DNA from: an uncultured Eubacteriales bacterium
GTDB taxonomy: Bacteria; Bacillota; Clostridia; Oscillospirales; Oscillospiraceae
Assembly (NCBI GenBank): GCA_902475855.1
Contig: CABSBF010000002.1
Coordinates: forward strand, 24,402-88,401
Direction: 5' to 3'
Length of the DNA: 64,000 nucleotides
Shown here: positions 24,899 through 32,633 of the stretch, one piece after another
Position numbering within the stretch: position 1 is the stretch's first letter
How the letters are laid out: the number at the start of each line of letters is the position of its first letter
The notes under the pieces: generated by a model
The model's input: the letters and a program-made list of their open reading frames with translations, nothing else
Told to the model about the DNA's origin: nothing
Database searches by the model: none
Position numbers and translations under genes: made by a program

Positions 24899-26158
24899 TT
24901 ATCCCGCATTGGGGCGCTTCAGCCTTGCGCGCTCCTTGGTGTGCGTCAACTCCGGCTGGCTGCCCTTTTCCACGCAGTCTTTCGTGATCAGAACCTCGCT
25001 GATGGACGGATCGGAGGGAATTTCATACATAACATTTGTCATGACGTCCTCCAACACCGCACGCAGGCCGCGGGCGCCGATCTTACGGTCGATCGCCTTC
25101 TGCGCGATCGCATCGAGCGCCGCATTCTCAAAGTTCAGTGTTACGTGATCCAGCTCCAACAGTTTGCGATACTGCCGGCACAAAGCGTTCTTCGGCTCTG
25201 TCAGGATACGTACCAGATCCTCCTTGCGAAGACTCGACAGACTTGTCACCACCGGCAGGCGGCCGACCAGTTCCGGAATGATGCCGAACTTCAGAAGATC
25301 GTGCGGCTGCACCTGTTCAAAGAGCGTGCCGACATCCTGCTCCTCCCGGCTCTTGAGTTCGGAGCCGAAGCCAAGGCTGGAATGGTCGGTGCGTTTTTCA
25401 ATGATCTTATCCAGGCCGTCAAACGCGCCGCCGCAGATAAAGAGAATGTTTGTCGTGTCGATTTGGATGAACTCCTGCTGGGGATGCTTTCTGCCGCCCT
25501 GCGGGGGAACATTGGCAACGGTACCTTCCAGAATTTTCAGCAAAGCCTGCTGCACGCCTTCGCCGGAAACATCGCGCGTAATGGAGGTGTTTTCGCTCTT
25601 GCGGGCAATTTTATCCATCTCATCAATGTAGATGATACCGCGCTCGGCCAGCTCCACATCGAAATCCGCCGCCTGCAGAAGGCGCAGAAGGATGTTCTCC
25701 ACATCCTCGCCGACATAACCGGCCTCAGTGAGGGTGGTCGCGTCCGCGATGGCAAAGGGGACATTCAAAATCTTTGCCAACGTCTGAGCAAAGAGCGTTT
25801 TGCCGCAGCCGGTCGGGCCAATCAGCAAAATGTTGCTCTTCTGCAGCTCAACGTCGGATTCCCCGCCAAAATAGATGCGCTTATAGTGGTTATATACCGC
25901 GACGGAAAGCGCGATCTTGGCTCTCTCCTGCCCGATAATATAACCATCCATATATTCCTTGATCTGCTTGGGGGTTGGGAGATGCTCCGGCTTTTCCGGA
26001 AGCTGCTGCGTGGTTTCATACATATCTTCCTGCAGGAGCGTCCCACAGAGGGCAACACATTCGTTGCAGATGTAAACGTTATTGGGGCCTGACAGAATAC
26101 GCTTCACCTGTCCCTGTGTCTTCCCGCAGAAAGAGCAGCGAATCAATTTGTCCGCCAA
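24899..26158 (-). CDS. clpX: ATP-dependent Clp protease ATP-binding subunit ClpX
   Basis: AAA+ unfoldase that feeds substrates to ClpP. The 419 residues include an N-terminal C4 zinc-binding domain (CSFCGKT and CNECVALC), Walker A GPTGCGKT, Walker B IIYIDEMDK, an IGF-type ClpP-binding loop seen as LGFGSEL, and a sensor-2 GARGLRAVLE. The start is TTG 26158, with GGGAGGG about 8 bases upstream; the nearby ATG at 26163 is out of frame. It lies 27 bases after clpP. Confidence 0.97.
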   Translation of the reverse strand: MADKLIRCSFCGKTQGQVKRILSGPNNVYICNECVALCGTLLQEDMYETTQQLPEKPEHLPTPKQIKEYMDGYIIGQERAKIALSVAVYNHYKRIYFGGESDVELQKSNILLIGPTGCGKTLFAQTLAKILNVPFAIADATTLTEAGYVGEDVENILLRLLQAADFDVELAERGIIYIDEMDKIARKSENTSITRDVSGEGVQQALLKILEGTVANVPPQGGRKHPQQEFIQIDTTNILFICGGAFDGLDKIIEKRTDHSSLGFGSELKSREEQDVGTLFEQVQPHDLLKFGIIPELVGRLPVVTSLSSLRKEDLVRILTEPKNALCRQYRKLLELDHVTLNFENAALDAIAQKAIDRKIGARGLRAVLEDVMTNVMYEIPSDPSISEVLITKDCVEKGSQPELTHTKERARLKRPNAG

Positions 26159-26185
26159 ATCATATCCCTCCCGATGCTATCTCGT

Positions 26186-26767
26186 TTATCTCTGATAAAT
26201 AACCTTATCAATCAGTCCGTATTCTTTCGCCTGCTCAGCGGTAAGGAAGTGGTCGCGTTCGGTATCGCGCGTGACCTCTTCGATCGACCGGCCGGTATTC
26301 TCCGCCATGATCTCATTGAGCTTCTTCTTGATCTCCGCGATGCGGTTGGCGTGGATCTGAATGTCCGTGACCTGCCCCTGCGCACCGCCGGACGGTTGAT
26401 GGATCATGATCTCCGCATTCGGCAGCGCAATCCGCTTTCCCTTTGTTCCGGCTGACAGCAGAAATGCGCCCATGGACGCGGCCATGCCAATACAGATCGT
26501 GGAAACATCGCACTTGATGTACCGCATGGTGTCATAGATCGCAAGGCCGGAGGTTACGGAACCGCCGGGGCTGTTGATGTAGAACTGGATGTCCTTGTCC
26601 GGATCCTGAGCTTCCAGATACAGCATCTGCGCTACGATCAGGCTGGCAGTGGTATCATTGACCTCCTCAGAGAGAAAGATGATACGGTCGTTCAGCAGGC
26701 GGGAGAAAATATCATACGAGCGCTCACCGCGGCTGGTCTGTTCCACAACATAAGGTACTAAACTCAT
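26186..26767 (-). CDS. clpP: ATP-dependent Clp protease proteolytic subunit ClpP
   Basis: Serine peptidase of 193 residues that forms the barrel of ClpXP. The catalytic triad is Ser98 (GMAASMGAF), His123 (MIHQPSGG) and Asp172 (DTERD). SPGGSVTSG lies before the active Ser. It follows tig by about 55 bases and is followed by clpX. Confidence 0.98.
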   Translation of the reverse strand: MSLVPYVVEQTSRGERSYDIFSRLLNDRIIFLSEEVNDTTASLIVAQMLYLEAQDPDKDIQFYINSPGGSVTSGLAIYDTMRYIKCDVSTICIGMAASMGAFLLSAGTKGKRIALPNAEIMIHQPSGGAQGQVTDIQIHANRIAEIKKKLNEIMAENTGRSIEEVTRDTERDHFLTAEQAKEYGLIDKVIYQR

Positions 26768-26822
26768 ACCAAAGCTCCTTTCAAATCACGATCAGAAACA
26801 TTCTAACCATGTAAGAGGAAAA

Positions 26823-28124
26823 TTATTCCGCTTTTTCCTCTGCCTTCGGCGCGACGGCAACGGCAGACTCGGCAATCAGCTTTGCAGCCTTGCGGACCTG
26901 AAGGTCACCCTTCATGCCGTCCACGGGCAGCAGCTCCTTGACCTTATCCAGCTCCATCTTGTAGCTGTCGGCCAGCTTCTTGTATTCTTCTTCGCACTCT
27001 TCCTCGGAAACCTCAATCTTCTCGGCATCCACGACTGCGTCAAGCATGACATTGGTGCGAACGGCATTCAGTGCGCCCGGACGCAGGCTCTTGCGGATGG
27101 AATCCATACTGCCGCCGAGCATCTGAGAATAAGCTTCCAGAGAAGCGCCCTGTGCGCGCAGCTCATAGTCCATGCGCTCAAGCTGGCGATCCACTTCTTC
27201 ATCGACCATGCTGTCGGGAATCTCTGCGGTCATGTTCTCAGCAGCCTTCTCAACGGCGGCATTTTCAAAGGCACGGTCAATTCCGGCCTGCTTCTCATCG
27301 CGGATGCGCTTTTCAATGTCAGCGCGCAGCTCAGCCATGGTATCGAATTCGGAAACGTCCTTCACGAACTCGTCGTCCTTCTCAGGCAGGACAGTTTCCT
27401 TGACTTCGTGTACCTTGACCTTGAAGGTGACTTCCTTGCCTGCCAGATCGGATGCATGGTAGTTTTCGGGGAAGGTGACATTAATGTCCTTCTCCTCACC
27501 AGCGCTCATGCCGACGACCTGCTCCTCAAACCCGGGGATGAAGGAACCGGAGCCGAGCACCAGTTCGTGGTTTTCGCCCTTTCCGCCCTGGAAGGGAACA
27601 CCGTTCAGGAAGCCTTCAAAGTCGATGACTGCGGTGTCGCCATCCTTTGCGGCGCGCTCGACGGTGGTGATGCGGGCAACGTTCTGTGCCATGCGGTCAA
27701 TCTCAGCGTCAACCTCGGTCTCCTTGACGTCTGCGTCGACCTTCTCAACCTCAATGCCCTTATACTGGCCGAGGGTGACGACGGGATACAGATCGGTGAC
27801 GATGGTCAGCGTGACAGAATCATCATCAGCAATGTTCATATCGGAAACGCTGGGACGGCCGACAGGCTTCATGTCCTGCGTCATAACGGCATCCTGATAA
27901 ATCTGCGGGAACATTTCTTCAATTGCATCTTCATAAAAAACGTGCTTACCGTAAGCAGCTTCGATGACCACACGGGGCGCCTTGCCCTTGCGGAAGCCGG
28001 GGATGGCGATGTCCTTGCGGTACTTGAGGTAGGCTTTGTTGATGGCGGGCTCCAACTCGGCCTTGGTCAGCTCGACGGTAACACTTGCTTTGGAAGTTTC
28101 TTTTTCTGCACTTTTAACATTCAT
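26823..28124 (-). CDS. tig: Trigger factor, ribosome-associated chaperone
   Basis: Peptidyl-prolyl isomerase and chaperone that meets nascent chains at the ribosome exit. It has 433 residues: an N-terminal ribosome-binding domain with the signature GFRKGKAPR, a central FKBP domain (GDTAVIDFEGFLNGVPFQGG in part: IDFEGFLNG; GFEEQVVGM), and a C-terminal helical chaperone domain. ATG 28124 has an AGGAGG 9 bases upstream; an in-frame ATG 13 codons earlier lacks one. Confidence 0.96.
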   Translation of the reverse strand: MNVKSAEKETSKASVTVELTKAELEPAINKAYLKYRKDIAIPGFRKGKAPRVVIEAAYGKHVFYEDAIEEMFPQIYQDAVMTQDMKPVGRPSVSDMNIADDDSVTLTIVTDLYPVVTLGQYKGIEVEKVDADVKETEVDAEIDRMAQNVARITTVERAAKDGDTAVIDFEGFLNGVPFQGGKGENHELVLGSGSFIPGFEEQVVGMSAGEEKDINVTFPENYHASDLAGKEVTFKVKVHEVKETVLPEKDDEFVKDVSEFDTMAELRADIEKRIRDEKQAGIDRAFENAAVEKAAENMTAEIPDSMVDEEVDRQLERMDYELRAQGASLEAYSQMLGGSMDSIRKSLRPGALNAVRTNVMLDAVVDAEKIEVSEEECEEEYKKLADSYKMELDKVKELLPVDGMKGDLQVRKAAKLIAESAVAVAPKAEEKAE

Positions 28125-28184
28125 TTGGATAGTCCTCCTATGTGTTGCGCAGAATGCGCACATTTTTTCTCCAGAATCCGTACT

Positions 28185-28213
28185 ATTCTATCAGAGAATA
28201 GCGAAAAAAACAA
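28185..28213 (-). promoter_or_regulatory. Promoter of the tig-clp operon with palindrome over the -10
   Basis: The -35 TTGTTT (28208-28213) and -10 TAGAAT (28185-28190) have a 17-base spacer. A perfect 7-bp inverted repeat, CTATTCT-N5-AGAATAG (28183-28201), covers the -10. It does not match the CtsR or CIRCE consensus as I know them. Confidence 0.65.
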
Positions 28214-28223
28214 GCTATATTTT

Positions 28224-28916
28224 TTATTTCAGACGAATTGGCGTAAAATTGACAAAATCCGCCGCAGCAAGCCGATATTCTACTCCTTCGAAGCTTCCTT
28301 CAAGTGCCAGTCGATGGCTGTCGCCGTGCAGATGACCGTAGCAGCAGAGCTTCACTCTATACTTCTGGAAGAGGTCCAGAATCTCACGGCAGAGGTACCC
28401 GCGGTAGCGCGGCGGATAGTGCAGGAAACAGTATATCTCATGCTCCGTCCCGGCTGCTTTGAGGGATGCCTCCAGGCGAATCAGCTCGCGCTTGAAGATC
28501 TTGTCATTGTGGCTGCCAAGCGCCGCGTCCTCCTCAAAGAACCAGCCGCGCGTGCCGGTGATAGCAATGTCCTCGTAAAAATAGCAGTTGTTATTCAGAA
28601 TAAACTGATTGGAAAATCCGTTCTGTTCGCAGAATTTATAGAACTTGGATGCTGTTGTCCACCAGTAGTCATGGTTGCCCTTCAGTATGATTTTGCGCCC
28701 GGGGACCCGGTCGATAAACGCGAAATCCTCCCGCGCCTCGTCGATTCCAAGCGCCCATGACAGATCGCCCAGCAGGACGGTCGTGTCCTCCGGGCCGATC
28801 ACGGATAGTCCCTGCCGCAGCTTGTCCACGTAGCCTGACCATGCGCCGCCAAAGACATCCATTGGCTTGTCTGCGCTGAAAGAAAGATGCAGATCTCCGA
28901 TTGCGTACAGTGCCAT
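28224..28916 (-). CDS. Metallophosphoesterase
   Basis: Calcineurin-like phosphoesterase of 230 residues, cytosolic. The metal-site motifs are all present: GDLHL, GDLSW, GNHDYWW, LHYPP and YGHLHG. Substrate unknown; relatives include nucleotidases and phosphodiesterases. It starts 12 bases after the dipeptidase gene with an AAAGGAG, and is the last gene of the lepB cluster. Confidence 0.88.
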   Translation of the reverse strand: MALYAIGDLHLSFSADKPMDVFGGAWSGYVDKLRQGLSVIGPEDTTVLLGDLSWALGIDEAREDFAFIDRVPGRKIILKGNHDYWWTTASKFYKFCEQNGFSNQFILNNNCYFYEDIAITGTRGWFFEEDAALGSHNDKIFKRELIRLEASLKAAGTEHEIYCFLHYPPRYRGYLCREILDLFQKYRVKLCCYGHLHGDSHRLALEGSFEGVEYRLAAADFVNFTPIRLK

Positions 28917-28928
28917 CCGTTTCTCCTT

Positions 28929-29843
28929 TCAGAATAATTGCAGCAGGTTTTGATAGAAAATCCGATCGAGGAGCGGCGTATCATAGCCGCGCGCCCGAAG
29001 AAAATCGTAAAACGTTCCGTAGCTTCCAACATCAGAGAAGCCTTCCGGAAGCGCATCGCAGCCGTCGAGATCGCCGCCGAGCGCAACGTGCTGCTCTCCA
29101 CAGACGCAGAGCAAATGTTCCAGGTGGGAGAGCATGGTAGAATAATCCGCATGTTCTCCCAGAAATTGCACATAGAGATTCAGGCCGACCGTTCCGCCGA
29201 GCTGAGCTACCGCACGGAGCTGCTCATCCGTCAGGTTTCGACTGTGGCCGCACAGGGCGCGGCAGTTGGAGTGGCTGGCGAGGATCGGTGCGCTTGCGCA
29301 TTCACAGAGTTCCCAGAAGGCTCGTTCTGAAAGATGGCTGACATCAATGCGCATTCCACAAGTCTCTGCCTCGCAGACAAACTCACGCCCCTGCGCGCTC
29401 AAACCGCGGTCCGAACCATGCCAGCCCGCCAGCACATTGTCTGCGTTCCAGGTAAGCGTCGTCATAACAAAGCCCTGCGCTCGCAAATCGGCAAGACGCG
29501 CCGGATCGCAGGCGATGCACTCCGGCCCCTCAATGGAAAACAGTGCTGCTGCCTTTCCGGCTGTCCAAGCATTACGGATTCCATCGGCATCTTTGACGGG
29601 CAGAATATAGTTCGTATTCTTTTCAATCTCCCGGCGGAGAACCGCCATTGGATGCGTCAGCGCATCTTCCGGTTTTTCAAACATACCATCACAGCCTGCG
29701 AAGCTGCAAAATGCAAAGATCTGTGCGTAGTTTTCAAATTTCTGCGTTTTTAGCAGATCAATGTGGCAGGAATTCCGAGAGAGCGTTTCTCGCCTCTGCC
29801 ACAGTTCAAACGCAGTATCGCAATGCCCGTCAAACAGCTTCAT
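28929..29843 (-). CDS. Membrane dipeptidase family protein (peptidase M19)
   Basis: Zinc dipeptidase of 304 residues related to renal dipeptidase. Metal ligands are in FDGHCDTAF (His7, Asp9), SIEGPE (bridging Glu), DVSHLSE and ASHSNCRAL; GGDLDGCD is the C-terminal catalytic segment. No signal peptide is visible, so it is likely cytosolic, cleaving dipeptides possibly with D-residues. The ATG overlaps the yraN stop by ATGA. Confidence 0.92.
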   Translation of the reverse strand: MKLFDGHCDTAFELWQRRETLSRNSCHIDLLKTQKFENYAQIFAFCSFAGCDGMFEKPEDALTHPMAVLRREIEKNTNYILPVKDADGIRNAWTAGKAAALFSIEGPECIACDPARLADLRAQGFVMTTLTWNADNVLAGWHGSDRGLSAQGREFVCEAETCGMRIDVSHLSERAFWELCECASAPILASHSNCRALCGHSRNLTDEQLRAVAQLGGTVGLNLYVQFLGEHADYSTMLSHLEHLLCVCGEQHVALGGDLDGCDALPEGFSDVGSYGTFYDFLRARGYDTPLLDRIFYQNLLQLF

Positions 29844-30202
29844 GCAAATGCATCCTCCCAGTGGCGCACCTGCGGGCAGCGTGTTTCCGTCCCCTCCGGC
29901 GCGTAGATCTCAATTACGTCAAAACGCGGCTGTTTCTGTGTTTCATTCTGAGAAAGGAACATTTCCGCCGTCCGGCGCAGCCGTTCCTGTTTGCGACGGT
30001 CGACGAACTCCATCGCTTCGGCAAAACTCGCATTTTTGCGCAGCTTGACCTCTACAAAAACCAGATAGTTCCGGTTTTCTGCGATCAGGTCGATCTCCCC
30101 GAAGCGGCAGCGATAGTTCGCTGCGACGATGGTATAGCGCTTTTTTCGCAGATACTCCGCCGCAAAGCTCTCACCCCAGCGCCCCAGCAAATCACTCGGC
30201 AT
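29840..30202 (-). CDS. yraN: YraN family (UPF0102) nuclease-fold protein
   Basis: Small protein of 120 residues with a restriction-endonuclease-like core: GEIDLIAEN followed by YLVFVEVKLR, giving the D...EVK pattern. Proposed Holliday-junction-related nuclease, but the function is not firmly established. It overlaps the rnhB end by 11 bases; rnhB-yraN pairing is common in bacteria. Confidence 0.93.
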   Translation of the reverse strand: MPSDLLGRWGESFAAEYLRKKRYTIVAANYRCRFGEIDLIAENRNYLVFVEVKLRKNASFAEAMEFVDRRKQERLRRTAEMFLSQNETQKQPRFDVIEIYAPEGTETRCPQVRHWEDAFA

Positions 30203-30797
30203 AGAGTTTTTTCAGGAAAGTGCGTCTGTGGATGGGACAGGGTCCAAACTTTCGCAGTGCTTCATAATGCGCCCGTGTGCCATAGCCCTTATGTACGTCA
30301 AAGCCGTATTGCGGATAGAGCTCCGCCTGCTGCACCATAAAGTCGTCCCGCGTCACCTTGGCGAGGATGGAGGCCGCAGCAATGTTTGCACTCAGACTGT
30401 CGCCCTTGATGATTGTCTGCACCGGAAGCCCAAAGTCCGTCTCCCGGTTGCCGTCGATCAGCGCCATGGAAGGTCGGATGGAAAGCTGCTCCAATGCCCG
30501 GCGCATGGCGAGAAAGGTTGCCTGCAAAATGTTGATTTCATCAATTTCCTGCTCGGTTGCAAAGGCAATGCCATAGCTGAGCGCTTGTGCAGAAATCTGT
30601 TCAAACAGTGCACGGCGGCGTTTATCCGACAGCTTTTTTGAGTCGTTCAGCCCTTCGATTTCCGTGTCACGTGGTAGAATCACTGCTGCGGCGCACACCG
30701 GCCCGGCCAAAGGGCCCCTGCCGGCCTCATCGACACCGCATATGATTTCGTAACCCTCGTCATAGCAGATATGCTCATACTTCCAAAGCTCACTCAT
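30192..30797 (-). CDS. rnhB: Ribonuclease HII
   Basis: Removes ribonucleotides from DNA and RNA-DNA hybrids. It has 201 residues with the acidic site in GVDEAGRGPLAGP, IDGN in the middle, KGDSLSANIAAASILAKVTRD (quoted in part: GDSLSANIAAASI) and a C-terminal GYGTRAHYEAL. It follows the small unknown gene by 9 bases. Confidence 0.96.
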   Translation of the reverse strand: MSELWKYEHICYDEGYEIICGVDEAGRGPLAGPVCAAAVILPRDTEIEGLNDSKKLSDKRRRALFEQISAQALSYGIAFATEQEIDEINILQATFLAMRRALEQLSIRPSMALIDGNRETDFGLPVQTIIKGDSLSANIAAASILAKVTRDDFMVQQAELYPQYGFDVHKGYGTRAHYEALRKFGPCPIHRRTFLKKLYAE

Positions 30798-30806
30798 CTT
30801 TTTCCC

Positions 30807-31037
30807 TCAATCCGGCGTAAAACTCAGCCGCTGGCGCAGACCATCGGCCACAATATCGTAAATGATCGTACCGTCCTCGCGGACGGTCTTTTCCAAGCTG
30901 ACGTCTTTTCCGTCGCAATAGGTGCGCGCAGCCGCATCGGTGTCGGCAGTTTCCACTTCGCTGACAAACACGTCGCGCATTTGGTTGTTTGCGCAAAGAT
31001 TGAAAATCTCGCGTATCAGTTCATATCTCGGCATCAT
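30807..31037 (-). CDS. Small conserved-type protein of unknown function between rbgA and rnhB
   Basis: I do not recognise a named family. The product is 76 residues from ATG 31037 (or 75 from 31034), acidic, starting MMPRYELIREIFNLCANNQM, with one or two Cys and no membrane segment. A GGAGG lies 6 bases before 31037 and the start lies inside the rbgA end (17-base overlap), so it is a real, coupled gene. Its place between rbgA and rnhB suggests a housekeeping role. Confidence 0.75.
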   Translation of the reverse strand: MMPRYELIREIFNLCANNQMRDVFVSEVETADTDAAARTYCDGKDVSLEKTVREDGTIIYDIVADGLRQRLSFTPD

Positions 31038-31896
31038 CCGGACCCTCCAGCGTAAATCTTCCGATTTTACAATTCCGGTATTCTTCCAGCAGTACCCGCG
31101 CCATGCGCTCAGTATCAATCTCGCCGCGTGCGAGCAGAAAGCCGCGCTTTCTGCCGGCTTCGGCCAGAAGATCATACCCTCCTGCATTATCCGGTGGATC
31201 GAGCTTGTATCGTGTGCGGAGCGCATCCGGATAGCGCTTCCAAAGCATGGCAATCAAATGGCAGGCCAACGTTTCAACATCAAGAATGTCATCCTTGACT
31301 GCTCCGGTATAGGCAAGGCGGCGGCCAACCTCCTCATCGTCAAATTTCGGCCAGAGGATACCAGGCGTATCCAATAGAAGCAGTCCCCTGTCCACTGTGA
31401 CCCACTGCTTTCCACGGGTCACGCCCGGACGATTTTCCGCCTTTGCACCCTTGCGCCCGGCAATCTGATTGATAAAGGTCGATTTTCCGACATTCGGAAT
31501 CCCAACGATCATCAGCTTCAGCGGACGGCCAACCTGTCCTTTCTCGACATAACGCTGAAGTTTCTCCGCCAGCAGCGTTCGCACCGCAGGAACGAAGCGG
31601 TCAATCCCCTTTCGGCTCTTGCAATCTGTACATACGACCGCGGCGCCCTGCGCACGGAACCAGTCGCTCCAGCGGGCGGTCATCTCAGGATCAGCAAGAT
31701 CAATGCGGTTGAGGATCACCATCCGCGGTTTTGCGCCGCAGAGTGCGGCAATATCCGGGTTTCGGCTGGAATATGGAATTCTTGCATCCACCAGCTCGCA
31801 TACAGCATCAACCAGCTTCAGATCGGCTTCCATCTGACGACGGGTCTTAGTCATGTGTCCCGGATACCACTGAATGCTCATACGGTCGTCCGTCAT
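31021..31896 (-). CDS. rbgA: Ribosome biogenesis GTPase YlqF/RbgA
   Basis: Circularly permuted GTPase (291 residues) for late 50S assembly. The permuted order is visible: G4 (LNRIDL) comes first, then G1 (GIPNVGKST), G2-type RPGVTRG and G3 (LLDTPG). The N-terminal IQWYPGHMTK is the family hallmark. The ATG overlaps the lepB stop. Confidence 0.96.
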   Translation of the reverse strand: MTDDRMSIQWYPGHMTKTRRQMEADLKLVDAVCELVDARIPYSSRNPDIAALCGAKPRMVILNRIDLADPEMTARWSDWFRAQGAAVVCTDCKSRKGIDRFVPAVRTLLAEKLQRYVEKGQVGRPLKLMIVGIPNVGKSTFINQIAGRKGAKAENRPGVTRGKQWVTVDRGLLLLDTPGILWPKFDDEEVGRRLAYTGAVKDDILDVETLACHLIAMLWKRYPDALRTRYKLDPPDNAGGYDLLAEAGRKRGFLLARGEIDTERMARVLLEEYRNCKIGRFTLEGPDDAEI

Positions 31897-32504
31897 GACA
31901 CACCTCCGATCCGGCTGAAGTCGCGGGTTTCATTCTCATCCTTACCGGGGAACAAAACCAGCAGCACCTTGCCAAGCACCTGACTTTTTTCAATCTGTCC
32001 GATTCTGGTATAGCGGCTGTCTGCCGAATGATTGCGGTTATCTCCCATGACAAAGACGCAGTCCTTTTCAACCTTCAAAGGAAAGTTCAGCATAGAATAT
32101 CCGGCTTCCAACATCGGTTCATTGATATACTCCTCCCGCAAGGGCTCGTTGTCCACATAGACCGTGCAGAAGCCGTTTGCATCATAGCGAAGGTCGATGG
32201 TCTGCCCTTCCGTTGCAATGACACGCTTAACGATGGGTTCACCATTCTCAAAAGTCTGCTTGCGCGCAACAATAATGTCGCCCTGCTTCAAGTCGCCCAT
32301 CAAAAAATTGCTCAGAAGAGCGACGTAGTCCCCGTTTTGCAGCGTAGGCTTCATGGACGGGCCGGAAACACCCACCAAACGGATGACAAAAACAAAAAAC
32401 AGCGTGATTCCTGCAAGAATGTATACCAGATCGTGCAGCAGTGCATAGACATCGCACAGCGGCCCGCTTTTCTGTGACGGCTGCCGGATTTTTTTCTTTT
32501 CCAT
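31893..32504 (-). CDS. lepB: Signal peptidase I
   Basis: Membrane serine protease that removes signal peptides. It has 203 residues, one N-terminal membrane segment (about 22-45), the catalytic Ser50 in SGPSMKPTL, Lys93 in PIVKRVIA and the box GDNRNHSADSR. The Gram-positive SipS-type layout has a single anchor. ATG 32504 follows a GAAAGGA; an ATG eight codons earlier is less likely. It opens the operon running to the phosphoesterase gene. Confidence 0.95.
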   Translation of the reverse strand: MEKKKIRQPSQKSGPLCDVYALLHDLVYILAGITLFFVFVIRLVGVSGPSMKPTLQNGDYVALLSNFLMGDLKQGDIIVARKQTFENGEPIVKRVIATEGQTIDLRYDANGFCTVYVDNEPLREEYINEPMLEAGYSMLNFPLKVEKDCVFVMGDNRNHSADSRYTRIGQIEKSQVLGKVLLVLFPGKDENETRDFSRIGGVS

Positions 32505-32531
32505 TGTCCGTTCCTTTCTGCCGCACACACA

Positions 32532-32561
32532 CGGCTAAAACCCCATATTAATATTATTATA
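32532..32561 (-). promoter_or_regulatory. Probable -10 region of the lepB operon
   Basis: A TATAAT on the minus strand at 32556-32561 lies about 52 bases before lepB. The hexamer 17 bases upstream (TTTATT) is a poor -35, so the call rests on the -10 and position. Confidence 0.4.
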
Positions 32562-32593
32562 CACCATATGGCCGCAGAAATAAAGCACAAAAA

Positions 32594-32620
32594 CCGCTGC
32601 GTGAAAAATCCACGCAGCGG
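32594..32620 (-). terminator. Terminator of valS
   Basis: A perfect 10-bp stem (32594-32603 with 32611-32620) and 7-base loop, 14 bases after the valS stop, followed on the minus strand by five T. Confidence 0.88.
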
Positions 32621-32633
32621 CAATCAAGTGGTA

